This document shows, one piece after another, positions 1 through 7,385 of a DNA stretch of 64,000 nt. Position 1 is the first letter of the stretch, and the number at the start of each line of letters is the position of its first letter. A program made the translations under genes and the position numbers. The stretch comes from Thiomicrorhabdus arctica DSM 13458 (GTDB taxonomy: Bacteria > Pseudomonadota > Gammaproteobacteria > Thiomicrospirales > Thiomicrospiraceae): NCBI RefSeq assembly GCF_000381085.1, contig NZ_KB905900.1, positions 54,624 to 118,623 on the forward strand, written 5' to 3'. The notes beneath the pieces were generated by a model, which worked only from the letters and a program-made list of their open reading frames with translations, was not told the DNA's origin and searched no databases.

Positions 1-112
1 CCCGAGTTTTACCACTGCCTGCCCCGGCTAAAATCAGGGCGTGCGTATTCTCGGCGGTAATTGCCTCACGTTGCGCGTCGTTTAAATCATTTAATATATA
101 AGAAATATCCAT
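1..112 (-). CDS. uvrD: DNA helicase II UvrD, N-terminal fragment cut by window edge
   Basis: The first 37 codons read leftward from an ATG whose complement is at 110-112. The translation begins MDISYILNDLNDAQREAI and ends in the Walker A motif AGAGSGKTR. This is the typical opening of superfamily 1A helicases of the UvrD/Rep/PcrA group, and the MD-S-Y-L-LN-L-N--QR-A pattern fits UvrD best. UvrD is a 3'-5' helicase in nucleotide excision repair and mismatch repair. The rest of the gene lies outside the window, so Rep or PcrA cannot be fully excluded. Confidence 0.8.
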   Translation of the reverse strand, partial: MDISYILNDLNDAQREAITAENTHALILAGAGSGKTR

Positions 113-627
113 GGGGTTCCAAAACGGTTCAATGTATTCAGTGCTATTATTAGCACAATGAAAAGTCGGTAAACTTAAGTTAAGTTTAATGAGATGCAGA
201 TTTTATCGCAATTTAAGGTCACTCACTTGACCATTGTTGAATGGGTTCTGTAATTCAAGTAATTTTTACCGCTTCTCAGCACGGCAAGAGCCCGATAGCA
301 GGTCATAAAATCGATAACAAAATTTAAAAAATGGATTATCTTAACGGTTTCTTCACACACTAGGGCCAAACCACCCCCCCTTTTTTATATAAAAAACCTT
401 GCATTACTCTATTTGTTCATGTAATAATTGCAAATAATCAAAATTCATTGATTCAATTGAATGGCTTTAAAATCTAAAAATTACCAGCCTATTCATCATC
501 AGAAACATCCCTAAACGAATCTAAACCGGCCTCTTTTCACGCTTTGAAACAGAACGTGTAAATTGAGCATGAGTGCATTCTTTAGAAGTATAAACAACTA
601 GAAACACAGAAAATTTCAGGAGAAATT
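113..627. other. Intergenic region between uvrD and trxA
   Basis: This is a 515-bp AT-rich gap between divergently oriented genes. It holds a good sigma-70-like promoter pointing at trxA (399-427), an imperfect AAACTTAAG/TTAAGTTT inverted repeat near 173-190 and a run of C followed by T near 372-386. I see no convincing gene or structured RNA. Confidence 0.6.
399..427 (+). promoter_or_regulatory. Putative sigma-70 promoter of trxA
   Basis: TTGCAT at 399-404 and TAATAA at 422-427 are separated by 17 bp. It lies about 200 bp upstream of the trxA start, so the message would have a long leader. The same TTGCAT -35 hexamer recurs before rpmE and the copper locus in this window. Confidence 0.45.
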
Positions 628-942
628 ATGATTTCAACAAGCGATGCTAATTTTGAAACAGAAGTTCTACAATCAGATATTCCAGTCCTAGTCGACTTTT
701 GGGCTGAATGGTGTGGACCTTGTAAAATGATAGCCCAAATTTTAGATGATGCAGCAACCGAATACGAAGGTAAAGTGAAAGTTGCCAAACTCAATATTGA
801 TGAAAACCCAGCAACGCCGCCTAAATATGGTGTTCGTGGCATTCCAACATTAATGTTATTCAAAAATGGTGAAGTTGATGCAACCCATGTAGGTGCACTG
901 TCTAAATCGCAATTGAATACATTTTTAGACGGCAACCTTTAG
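628..942 (+). CDS. trxA: Thioredoxin 1
   Basis: Cytoplasmic dithiol-disulfide oxidoreductase that keeps protein thiols reduced and donates electrons to enzymes such as ribonucleotide reductase. At 104 aa it has the length of the classical family. It shows the active site WCGPCK (Cys29, Cys32), the buried Asp23 in VDFWAEW, the conserved KLNID segment and the cis-proline in GIPT (Pro73). An AGGAG-type ribosome site lies just upstream of the ATG. It stands alone on its transcript, is followed by hairpins, and precedes rho, the same neighbour as in Escherichia coli. Confidence 0.97.
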   Translation: MISTSDANFETEVLQSDIPVLVDFWAEWCGPCKMIAQILDDAATEYEGKVKVAKLNIDENPATPPKYGVRGIPTLMLFKNGEVDATHVGALSKSQLNTFLDGNL

Positions 943-949
943 GTTGCTC

Positions 950-978
950 CCCCTAAGCCAGCAATAAACGCTTAGGGG
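950..978 (+). terminator. Hairpin after trxA
   Basis: A 9-bp perfect stem (CCCCTAAGC / GCTTAGGGG) with an 11-base loop lies just past the trxA stop. A smaller GCAACC/GGTTGC hairpin overlaps the stop codon. There is no strong U run, so termination may be partial or the hairpins may protect the mRNA end. Confidence 0.5.
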
Positions 979-1098
979 AATGACCGTCCATCCTTTCGAA
1001 ATTCTTACGAATCCAAAATTATTTAGACTCTCTCTTTTTAAAGAGACTGACCCTAAACCAAAGATCCTTAATACAATCCTACAGATACCCAAAAAACT

Positions 1099-2355
1099 AT
1101 GCATTTATTAGACTTAAAAAAACAATCCGCTGCTTCTCTACTTGATTTAGCAGCGACCATGGGGCTGGATCATCTAGCTCGCTTACGTAAACAAGATATT
1201 ATTTTTGCTATTTTAAAAGCGCACTCGAAAAAGGGTGAGGACATCTTTGGTGAAGGTGCATTAGAAATTCTGCCAGATGGCTTTGGATTTTTACGCTCTG
1301 CCGATGGCTCCTATTTGGCTGGCCCGGATGACCTCTATGTCTCTCCTAGCCAAATTCGTCGTTTTGGATTACGTAAAGGTGACACAATTCAAGGCAAGAT
1401 TCGCCCACCAAAAGAAGGCGAGCGTTATTTTGCACTGTTAAAAGTTGAAACCATCAACTATGAAGACCCTGCCATTGCAAGTAAGAAAATTGCTTTTGAA
1501 AACTTAACGCCCCTGCATCCTACTGAACGCTTAACCATGGAAATTGGTAATGGTAGTACCGAAGATATCGCACCGCGTATCATCGATATTGCGGCACCGT
1601 TTGGTAAAGGTCAGCGTGGATTGATTGTGGCGCCGCCAAAATCAGGTAAAACGGTTATTTTGCAGCAGATGGCACAGTCTATCGCTGAGAATCACCCTGA
1701 TGCTTATTTGATTGTATTATTGATTGATGAGCGCCCAGAAGAAGTGACCGAAATGCAGCGCACGGTTAAAGGTGAAGTTATTTCTTCTACCTTTGATGAG
1801 CCAGCGACCCGCCATGTACAGGTTGCCGAGATGGTGATTGAGAAAGCTAAGCGTTTAGTGGAACATAAGACGGATGTCATCATTCTGCTCGATTCAATTA
1901 CTCGTTTAGCGCGTGCTTACAACACGGTTGTCCCTTCTTCCGGGAAGATCTTAACGGGTGGTGTGGATGCCAATGCATTACACCGTCCGAAGCGTTTCTT
2001 TGGTGCGGCACGTAACATCGAAGAAGGCGGCTCTTTAACCATTATTGCTACGGCCTTGGTTGAAACCGGCTCTAAGATGGATGAAGTCATCTTTGAAGAG
2101 TTCAAAGGGACCGGTAATATGGAACTTCACCTTTCTCGTAGTATTGCAGAAAAACGAGTCTTCCCTGCGATCAACATCACTAAGTCAGGTACTCGTAAAG
2201 AGGAATTACTGACGACATCCGATGAGCTCCAAAATATTTGGATTCTACGCCGTTTCTTACAAACGTTAAATGAAGTCGATGCAATCGAAACGTTAATTGA
2301 TCAAATGAAAGTGTCTAAAACAAATGCCGTTTTATTTGAGTCCATGAAACGCTAA
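1099..2355 (+). CDS. rho: Transcription termination factor Rho
   Basis: Hexameric RNA-dependent ATPase/translocase that ends transcription at Rho-dependent sites. At 418 aa it matches the usual length (419 in E. coli). The N-terminal domain starts [18 protein letters not shown] and leads into the cold-shock-like RNA-binding fold (about residues 50-120). Walker A is APPKSGKT around residue 178, Walker B is [15 protein letters not shown] around residue 262, and the Q/R-loop segment [20 protein letters not shown] follows. It lies 156 bp downstream of trxA and is probably transcribed separately. No feature departs from the family. Confidence 0.98.
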   Translation: MHLLDLKKQSAASLLDLAATMGLDHLARLRKQDIIFAILKAHSKKGEDIFGEGALEILPDGFGFLRSADGSYLAGPDDLYVSPSQIRRFGLRKGDTIQGKIRPPKEGERYFALLKVETINYEDPAIASKKIAFENLTPLHPTERLTMEIGNGSTEDIAPRIIDIAAPFGKGQRGLIVAPPKSGKTVILQQMAQSIAENHPDAYLIVLLIDERPEEVTEMQRTVKGEVISSTFDEPATRHVQVAEMVIEKAKRLVEHKTDVIILLDSITRLARAYNTVVPSSGKILTGGVDANALHRPKRFFGAARNIEEGGSLTIIATALVETGSKMDEVIFEEFKGTGNMELHLSRSIAEKRVFPAINITKSGTRKEELLTTSDELQNIWILRRFLQTLNEVDAIETLIDQMKVSKTNAVLFESMKR

Positions 2356-2401
2356 AAAACAACCATTTAAAGCCCACCTAGGTCTTTAAACCTAAAACTA
2401 G

Positions 2402-2429
2402 GCAGGAGATTATTTCAGTAAACTCCTGC
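2402..2429 (+). terminator. Hairpin downstream of rho
   Basis: A 7-bp perfect stem GCAGGAG / CTCCTGC with a 14-base AT-rich loop lies about 45 bp past the rho stop. Only a short T run follows, so it is a weak terminator candidate between rho and the rpmE promoter. Confidence 0.35.
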
Positions 2430-2458
2430 ATTTAGAATCACCTTAATTACAAAAGAAC

Positions 2459-2486
2459 TTGCATTTACTATTTATGTGAATATAAT
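2459..2486 (+). promoter_or_regulatory. Sigma-70 promoter of rpmE
   Basis: TTGCAT (2459-2464) and a perfect TATAAT (2481-2486) are separated by 16 bp and end about 43 bp before the rpmE ATG. The strong -10 suits a ribosomal-protein gene. Confidence 0.65.
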
Positions 2487-2528
2487 GCTTTTCTTTTACA
2501 GAATTAACTAATTAATTGGACCGTCATT

Positions 2529-2777
2529 ATGCAAGCAGACATTCATCCAGAGTATAAAGATGTAGTTTTCCAGGATATTTCAACTGGCGAAACTTTCATT
2601 ACTCGTTCTACCATTGAAAAAACTTCAGGCGAAACTATCACTCTAGACGGTAACGATTACCCACTAGTACGTGTGGAAGTTTCTAGCGCATCTCACCCTT
2701 TCTATACTGGTAAGCAAACGCTTGTCGATACTGAAGGTCGTGTTGAGAAGTTCAAGCAGAAATACGCTCGTCGTTAA
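2529..2777 (+). CDS. rpmE2: 50S ribosomal protein L31 type B
   Basis: An 82-aa protein with the L31 signatures [37 protein letters not shown] and a basic C-terminus. It has no cysteine, so it lacks the zinc-binding CxxC pair of type A L31 and belongs to the zinc-independent (YkgM-like) C-minus form. In many bacteria that form replaces the zinc form under zinc limitation; here it has a strong constitutive-looking promoter, and whether a type A copy exists cannot be seen. A strong terminator follows. Confidence 0.95.
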   Translation: MQADIHPEYKDVVFQDISTGETFITRSTIEKTSGETITLDGNDYPLVRVEVSSASHPFYTGKQTLVDTEGRVEKFKQKYARR

Positions 2778-2811
2778 TAGTTTATTTAGGAAATTTCCTA
2801 AAATTCTATTC

Positions 2812-2849
2812 AAAAGCGCTACCGACAGTTTGTCGTTAGCGCTTTTTTT
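2812..2849 (+). terminator. Rho-independent terminator of rpmE
   Basis: AAAAGCGCTA...TAGCGCTTTT stem with a short loop containing the complementary CGACA/TGTCG, followed by a T run. It is a strong intrinsic terminator about 35 bp after the stop. Confidence 0.88.
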
Positions 2850-3004
2850 ATGCCCGTCATTTAGATAAACTAAACTTACCCTGCGAAAATAATACCTTAG
2901 AACTCGACCTCTGCCTGGCGCAACACTTGCTTTAATCATGGCGACTTTGTGCAGAACGGAACAAACACATTGTAATCCTCTCAAAAGCCATTAGAATCGG
3001 AACT

Positions 3005-3814
3005 ATGTTTAAAACAACGCTCTCACTGCTTCTCTTAATCAGCGCAAGCTTACTCTCCTGGTCCACCTTAGCCGCCGAGGACTCCTGCGCGGCCGACAAA
3101 ATCGACCTATGGACCAAAGCCACCTACGCAACCAACGGTAGCAACCTGATCATTCAGGGCAAACGCGTCCGTTTAAACGGTCTGTATGCACCACAAATTG
3201 AACGTAAGCAAAAATTCCACACCCCAGGCGAGCCACTGGCGAAAGAATCGCAAACCTTTTTCAATAAGCTCCTCGCAAATAATGACCTAGAGGTCGGCGT
3301 GGAATATGATAAGACTAAAGTCGATGAATTTGGTCGTCAACTGGTTCATCTCTTTCTGAGAGACGGCACCAATGTTCAACAAAAAATTCTGGAAAGTGGT
3401 TTTGCCGTCACCCGCATCGAAAATGGCAATATCAAGCATATGAAATGTTACTTTGATGCTGAGAAAAAAGCGCGTAAAGGCGGTTTTCAGTTATGGGATT
3501 ACCTTGCCAAGCATCCGGAGTCACATTTCCCACTTGCCAAAAGCAGTGAGCTTACCTCGCAAGATGAAGGCTTTCGTATTATTCAGGGGAAGGTTTTAAA
3601 GGTTGAAAAAAGTTCAACTAACTACATCATTAATATGGATACCACTGGCATTCGCGTTCCAAAAAGATATTGGGACTTTTTTGATTACAGTCAAATTAAA
3701 AAGCTCAAAGGTCAAACCATTGAGGTACGTGGCCAGGCTTACCTCTATCAAGGCGTGATGTTTATGATTATCGACCACCCTTACTCAATCGATAAATTGA
3801 ATCCGGCCACATAA
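3005..3814 (+). CDS. Exported staphylococcal-nuclease-fold protein with altered active site
   Basis: 269 aa with a Sec signal peptide (hydrophobic residues 4-22, cleavage after STLAA). Residues about 45-160 match the SNase/thermonuclease OB fold: VRLNGLYAPQ aligns with the catalytic RLLLVDTPE segment and DEFGRQLVHLFLRDG with the second arginine motif. Arg56 and Arg111 are kept, but the calcium-binding Asp is Tyr61 and the catalytic Glu is Gln64. A second OB-like region (about 195-265) follows. It may be a nucleic-acid or ligand-binding relative rather than an active nuclease. It is monocistronic, between the rpmE terminator and a GACCAGGCCTGGTC hairpin. Confidence 0.75.
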   Translation: MFKTTLSLLLLISASLLSWSTLAAEDSCAADKIDLWTKATYATNGSNLIIQGKRVRLNGLYAPQIERKQKFHTPGEPLAKESQTFFNKLLANNDLEVGVEYDKTKVDEFGRQLVHLFLRDGTNVQQKILESGFAVTRIENGNIKHMKCYFDAEKKARKGGFQLWDYLAKHPESHFPLAKSSELTSQDEGFRIIQGKVLKVEKSSTNYIINMDTTGIRVPKRYWDFFDYSQIKKLKGQTIEVRGQAYLYQGVMFMIIDHPYSIDKLNPAT

Positions 3815-3863
3815 TAGTCGTCTTAAACCACTCTAACTCTCGTCATAACCATTGAGACTTACT

Positions 3864-3891
3864 TAAAAATGACCAGGCCTGGTCATTTTTA
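3864..3891. repeat. GACCAGGCCTGGTC palindrome extended to a 28-bp perfect palindrome
   Basis: The 14-base core is at 3871-3884 and AT flanks continue the symmetry. It sits after the SNase-like gene and ends in a T run, so it may act as that gene's terminator. It is a member of the dispersed family described in the findings. Confidence 0.9.
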
Positions 3892-3956
3892 GTTTTCGCA
3901 CGGCCTACTTTCCGCTAGAATAGTCTCTTTCTTTTATTCAGATAAAGGGCCCTCCG

Positions 3957-5021
3957 ATGGCAGAGCTACAAAACGACCGTTTCTTACGTGCACTTCTTAG
4001 ACAAGAAGTTGACCGCACGCCTGTTTGGATGATGCGACAAGCAGGACGTTATCTTCCGGAGTACCGTGCAACCCGTCAAGTAGCTGGCTCCTTTATGGAT
4101 TTATGTCGAAATAAAGAACTTGCTTGTGAAGTAACCCTTCAACCGTTAGAGCGTTTCCCATTAGATGCAGCGATTTTATTCTCTGATATCTTAACGATTC
4201 CAGATGCCATGGGGTTAAATTTAAGATTTGAAACAGGCGAAGGCCCAATCATTGGTAAGCCTGTTCGCACCATGGCAGATGCGAAAAAACTATTTGTCCC
4301 AGACATGGCTTCTGACTTAGGTTACGTGATGGATGCTGTTAGCACTATCCGTAAAGAGCTAAACGGTAGCGTCCCTTTAATCGGTTTTTCAGGAAGTCCT
4401 TGGACACTCGCAACTTACATGGTTGAAGGTGGATCAAGTAAGACTTACGCTAAAATAAAAGCGATGATGTTTGACCAACCGGCAACACTACACCACATTT
4501 TGGATGTGTTAGCCGACTCAGTTATCGCTTACTTAAATGCGCAGATTCAATCTGGTGCACAAGCTGTACAAATCTTTGACACTTGGGGGGGAGTCTTAAC
4601 CCCACGCGACTATAACGAATTCTCTTTACGTTATATGCATAAAATTGTGGATGGTCTGATACGTGACTATGATGGTCGCAAAGTGCCGGTTATCTTATTC
4701 ACTAAAGGTGGCGGACAATGGTTAGAAGCCATGGCGGACACGGGGGCTGATGCGCTCGGACTCGACTGGACAATCAATATAGATGAAGCTCGTGCGCGTG
4801 TGGGAGACAGAGTTGCGCTTCAGGGCAATATGGACCCTTGTATCCTATACGCTTCTCCAGAACGCATTCGCCAAGAAGTAGCTACTATCCTAGAGCAGTA
4901 TGGGCATGGTACAGGGCACATCTTTAATCTGGGACACGGTATTCACCCAGAGATCAATCCAGAGCATGCAGGTGCCTTTATTACAGCGGTAACCGAATTA
5001 AGTGGTCAGTATCACAAGTAG
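3957..5021 (+). CDS. hemE: Uroporphyrinogen decarboxylase
   Basis: Decarboxylates the four acetate side chains of uroporphyrinogen III to give coproporphyrinogen III in haem synthesis. At 354 aa it has the normal length. Signatures: the N-terminal [18 protein letters not shown] motif that binds the substrate carboxylates, [29 protein letters not shown], and the C-terminal [13 protein letters not shown]. The haem-pathway relative hemW lies further along the window but is not linked. An intrinsic terminator follows. Confidence 0.97.
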   Translation: MAELQNDRFLRALLRQEVDRTPVWMMRQAGRYLPEYRATRQVAGSFMDLCRNKELACEVTLQPLERFPLDAAILFSDILTIPDAMGLNLRFETGEGPIIGKPVRTMADAKKLFVPDMASDLGYVMDAVSTIRKELNGSVPLIGFSGSPWTLATYMVEGGSSKTYAKIKAMMFDQPATLHHILDVLADSVIAYLNAQIQSGAQAVQIFDTWGGVLTPRDYNEFSLRYMHKIVDGLIRDYDGRKVPVILFTKGGGQWLEAMADTGADALGLDWTINIDEARARVGDRVALQGNMDPCILYASPERIRQEVATILEQYGHGTGHIFNLGHGIHPEINPEHAGAFITAVTELSGQYHK

Positions 5022-5050
5022 CATTTAAGGCATTCTTAAAACCAACTGAC

Positions 5051-5078
5051 AAAAAAGCCCGCGATGCGGGCTTTTTTA
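5051..5078 (+). terminator. Intrinsic terminator after hemE
   Basis: Perfect AAAAAAGCCCGC / GCGGGCTTTTTT stem with a tiny loop, 29 bp after the hemE stop. It may serve both convergent transcripts (hemE and mutY-yggX). Confidence 0.9.
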
Positions 5079-5177
5079 CGCTAGAACCCCCAAGTCATTA
5101 AGCAGACCTTTAGGGTTGTTGGCATTTATGACAAAGGCATTAACCATCCTTTGCACAAACTATGCACATTTATTTAT

Positions 5178-5447
5178 CTATAACGCTTTAAATTCTTCAG
5201 GCATATCAACGTCTTCATCGTTAAATAAATATTTCTGCATCTCTTCTGCTAAAAAACTACGCGCCTTTGGGTCTAAACTTGAAAGGCGGTATTCATTAAT
5301 CAAAATCGTTTGTTGGGCTAACCACTGTTTCCATGCTTCTTTAGAGACATTGTCATAAATTTTCTGACCGAGCTCTCCTGGAAAAGGTAAAAAATCTAAA
5401 CCTTCCAACTCTTCACCCATCTTGACGCACTTTACTTTTCTAGACAT
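5178..5447 (-). CDS. yggX: Probable Fe(II)-trafficking / oxidative damage protection protein YggX
   Basis: 89-aa cytoplasmic protein of the YggX family, linked in enterics to iron handling and protection of Fe-S clusters. Hallmarks: MSRKVKCVKMGEELEGLDFLPFPGELG with its conserved cysteine (Cys7), then AWKQWLAQQTILINEYRL and the C-terminal DVDMPEEFKA. It starts one base after the mutY stop and is surely co-transcribed with it, the same pair as in E. coli. This fits, because MutY itself needs a [4Fe-4S] cluster. Confidence 0.95.
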   Translation of the reverse strand: MSRKVKCVKMGEELEGLDFLPFPGELGQKIYDNVSKEAWKQWLAQQTILINEYRLSSLDPKARSFLAEEMQKYLFNDEDVDMPEEFKAL

Positions 5448-5448
5448 T

Positions 5449-6525
5449 TTATTTCTCCATAAGAGTCATTATTTTACTAATTGGAGCAGGCACTCCGAAA
5501 CTCACCTCAGCTTGACACAACTGTTGTTTGTTAACCCACTCACCTTCCAATTGCATACTATTTTCGCGAACACCTTGAAACATCACTGGATGAATATCCA
5601 AATGATAATGGCTAAATGTATGACGGAATACTTCCCATTCTACCAAACTCTGAGCAGACCCGGTTCCTGTTTGCGCCCTTTTCACCTCCGTCTGACAACT
5701 TTGCAGACAGGGATACTCAGGGAAACTCCATAAACCACCCCAAATGCCCTTCTGCGGCCGTTGTTGCAACAGCACTTGACCTTGCTGATTCTCTAGAATT
5801 AAAAAATAGGCTGTTTTAATGGGTTTGATTTTTTTAGGCTTAGAAAAAGGAAACTCTGACACTCTATCCTGCTGTCGCGCCTCACAATATTCCGCAACGG
5901 GGCATTTTCCACATTGCGGTTTTGAACGCGTACACAGAGTCGCCCCCAAATCCATAATCGCTTGAGTGTAATCATTAAATCGCACATCAGGAGTTAACAA
6001 CTCTGCAACAGACCACAGCATTTTCTCGTTACTCTTCTCACCCGGCCAGCCTTCTAGCGCTAGATAGCGACTTAATACACGCTTCACATTGCCATCTAAA
6101 ATGGCTTGGCGCTGTCCAAGCGATATCGATAAGATAGCTCCGGCCGTAGAACGCCCGATACCAGGCAAGGATAGAATTTCGTCAAAAGTAGTTGGGAATT
6201 CTCCCTCAAATTCATCCCGAATCATCACCGCAGCCTTGTGTAGGTTTCGTCCCCTGGCGTAATAACCCAAACCTGCCCAATGCCCCAACACTTCATCCTG
6301 AGAAGCACTTGCCAAGACCTGCATATTTGGAAAACTCTGCATAAAGCGTTCAAAGTAGGGTATTACCGTTTTGACTTGAGTTTGTTGTAACATAATCTCA
6401 GAAACCCAAACGCGATAAGGTGTTATATCCAGTTGCCAAGGTAGGTCATGGCGACCACTTTGGTCAAACCAAGCGAGCAATTTGGCGGAAAAATGGGATT
6501 CCTTTAAAGTAGAGCTATCAGACAT
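5449..6525 (-). CDS. mutY: A/G-specific adenine DNA glycosylase MutY
   Basis: Removes adenine mispaired with 8-oxoguanine. 358 aa. Catalytic Glu43 lies in SEIMLQQTQV, the helix-hairpin-helix is LPGIGRSTA (about 120-128), catalytic Asp144 is in LDGNVKRV, and the [4Fe-4S] ligands are Cys198, 205, 208 and 214 with the correct C-x6-C-x2-C-x5-C spacing. The C-terminal NUDIX-like 8-oxoG recognition domain spans about 232-350 (KTAYFLILENQQGQVLLQQRP, GIWGGLWSFPE). It is first gene of the mutY-yggX operon and divergent from trmB. Confidence 0.97.
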   Translation of the reverse strand: MSDSSTLKESHFSAKLLAWFDQSGRHDLPWQLDITPYRVWVSEIMLQQTQVKTVIPYFERFMQSFPNMQVLASASQDEVLGHWAGLGYYARGRNLHKAAVMIRDEFEGEFPTTFDEILSLPGIGRSTAGAILSISLGQRQAILDGNVKRVLSRYLALEGWPGEKSNEKMLWSVAELLTPDVRFNDYTQAIMDLGATLCTRSKPQCGKCPVAEYCEARQQDRVSEFPFSKPKKIKPIKTAYFLILENQQGQVLLQQRPQKGIWGGLWSFPEYPCLQSCQTEVKRAQTGTGSAQSLVEWEVFRHTFSHYHLDIHPVMFQGVRENSMQLEGEWVNKQQLCQAEVSFGVPAPISKIMTLMEK

Positions 6526-6560
6526 ATGGACGTTTCTTCGGGTAAATAGACTGTGAATTA

Positions 6561-6575
6561 CGGTATACTATACCG
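6561..6575. promoter_or_regulatory. Perfect palindrome in the mutY / trmB divergent promoter region
   Basis: CGGTATACTATACCG is a 15-bp inverted repeat with a single central base. It contains TATACT/TATAGT, a plausible -10 box on each strand, and lies 36 bp from mutY and 34 bp from trmB. It could be a shared bidirectional promoter core or an operator. Confidence 0.45.
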
Positions 6576-6608
6576 ATTATTTTTAACGTAACCCATTCAG
6601 ATTTCATT

Positions 6609-7367
6609 ATGACTCAAATACCTTCAGACACACCTGCAATCGGCTCATCAGAATCCACTCTTGACCCGAACATTGCGAATGAAAATACAGCACCTAAAGA
6701 CTTTAGAATTAGGAGCTTTGCGCTGCGTCAAGGCCGCTTATCTCAAGCCCAACAGAATGCGATTGATGCACTTTGGCCGACCTTCGGCTTAGAGTTACAA
6801 GATGAACTCATCGATATTAAAGAAGTCTTTGACCGTGCTGCACCGACAATTGTTGAAATAGGTTTTGGTATGGGTACCAGCCTAGCTGCTATGGCTGAAG
6901 CCAACCCCGATAAAAACTATATCGGTATTGAAGTACATCGTCCTGGCATTGGCGCTTTGTTGAAACTGATAGGAGAGAAAGGTTTAACCAATGTGCGTGT
7001 TTTTAACGATGATGCCATTGAAATTTTAGCCCGATGCATTCCAAAAGCCAGCTTAGCCGGACTTTATCTGTTCTTTCCAGATCCTTGGCATAAAAAGCGA
7101 CACAATAAACGCCGCATTCTACAAGCCGAATTTGCACAAACCGTTGCTAGCCACCTTAAATTAGGTGGACATTTTCACATGGCAACGGACTGGGAACATT
7201 ATGCCGAGCAGATGATGGACGTGATGAGTGAAGCATCCAATTATCGCAATACGGCAGGAGATCAAGCGTATACGCCTCGCCCAGATTACCGTCCACTGAC
7301 AAAATTTGAGCAACGCGGTCATCGTTTAGGCCATGGTGTTTGGGATTTAATCTTCGAACGAATTTAA
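6609..7367 (+). CDS. trmB: tRNA (guanine-N7-)-methyltransferase
   Basis: Methylates G46 in the tRNA variable loop with S-adenosylmethionine. 252 aa. The Rossmann SAM motif is VEIGFGMGTSLAAMA (about 83-96), followed by NYIGIEVHRPGIG, the family hallmark LYLFFPDPWHKKRHNKRRI (about 155-173) and the C-terminal TKFEQRGHRLGHGVWDL substrate motif. The first 30 or so residues are a non-conserved polar extension. It is convergent with the asmA-like gene. Confidence 0.97.
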   Translation: MTQIPSDTPAIGSSESTLDPNIANENTAPKDFRIRSFALRQGRLSQAQQNAIDALWPTFGLELQDELIDIKEVFDRAAPTIVEIGFGMGTSLAAMAEANPDKNYIGIEVHRPGIGALLKLIGEKGLTNVRVFNDDAIEILARCIPKASLAGLYLFFPDPWHKKRHNKRRILQAEFAQTVASHLKLGGHFHMATDWEHYAEQMMDVMSEASNYRNTAGDQAYTPRPDYRPLTKFEQRGHRLGHGVWDLIFERI

Positions 7368-7385
7368 GATCCTGTGAAAACTGAC

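Noticed and set aside
582..935. Long open frame antisense to trxA
   Set aside because: It is the complement of a well-supported thioredoxin gene, with no ribosome site or family likeness. Similar antisense frames over rho, nirB, nasA and others were dropped for the same reason.
2664..2984. Leftward 106-codon frame over rpmE and its terminator
   Set aside because: It crosses a strong intrinsic terminator and the rpmE gene, and its translation is compositionally odd.
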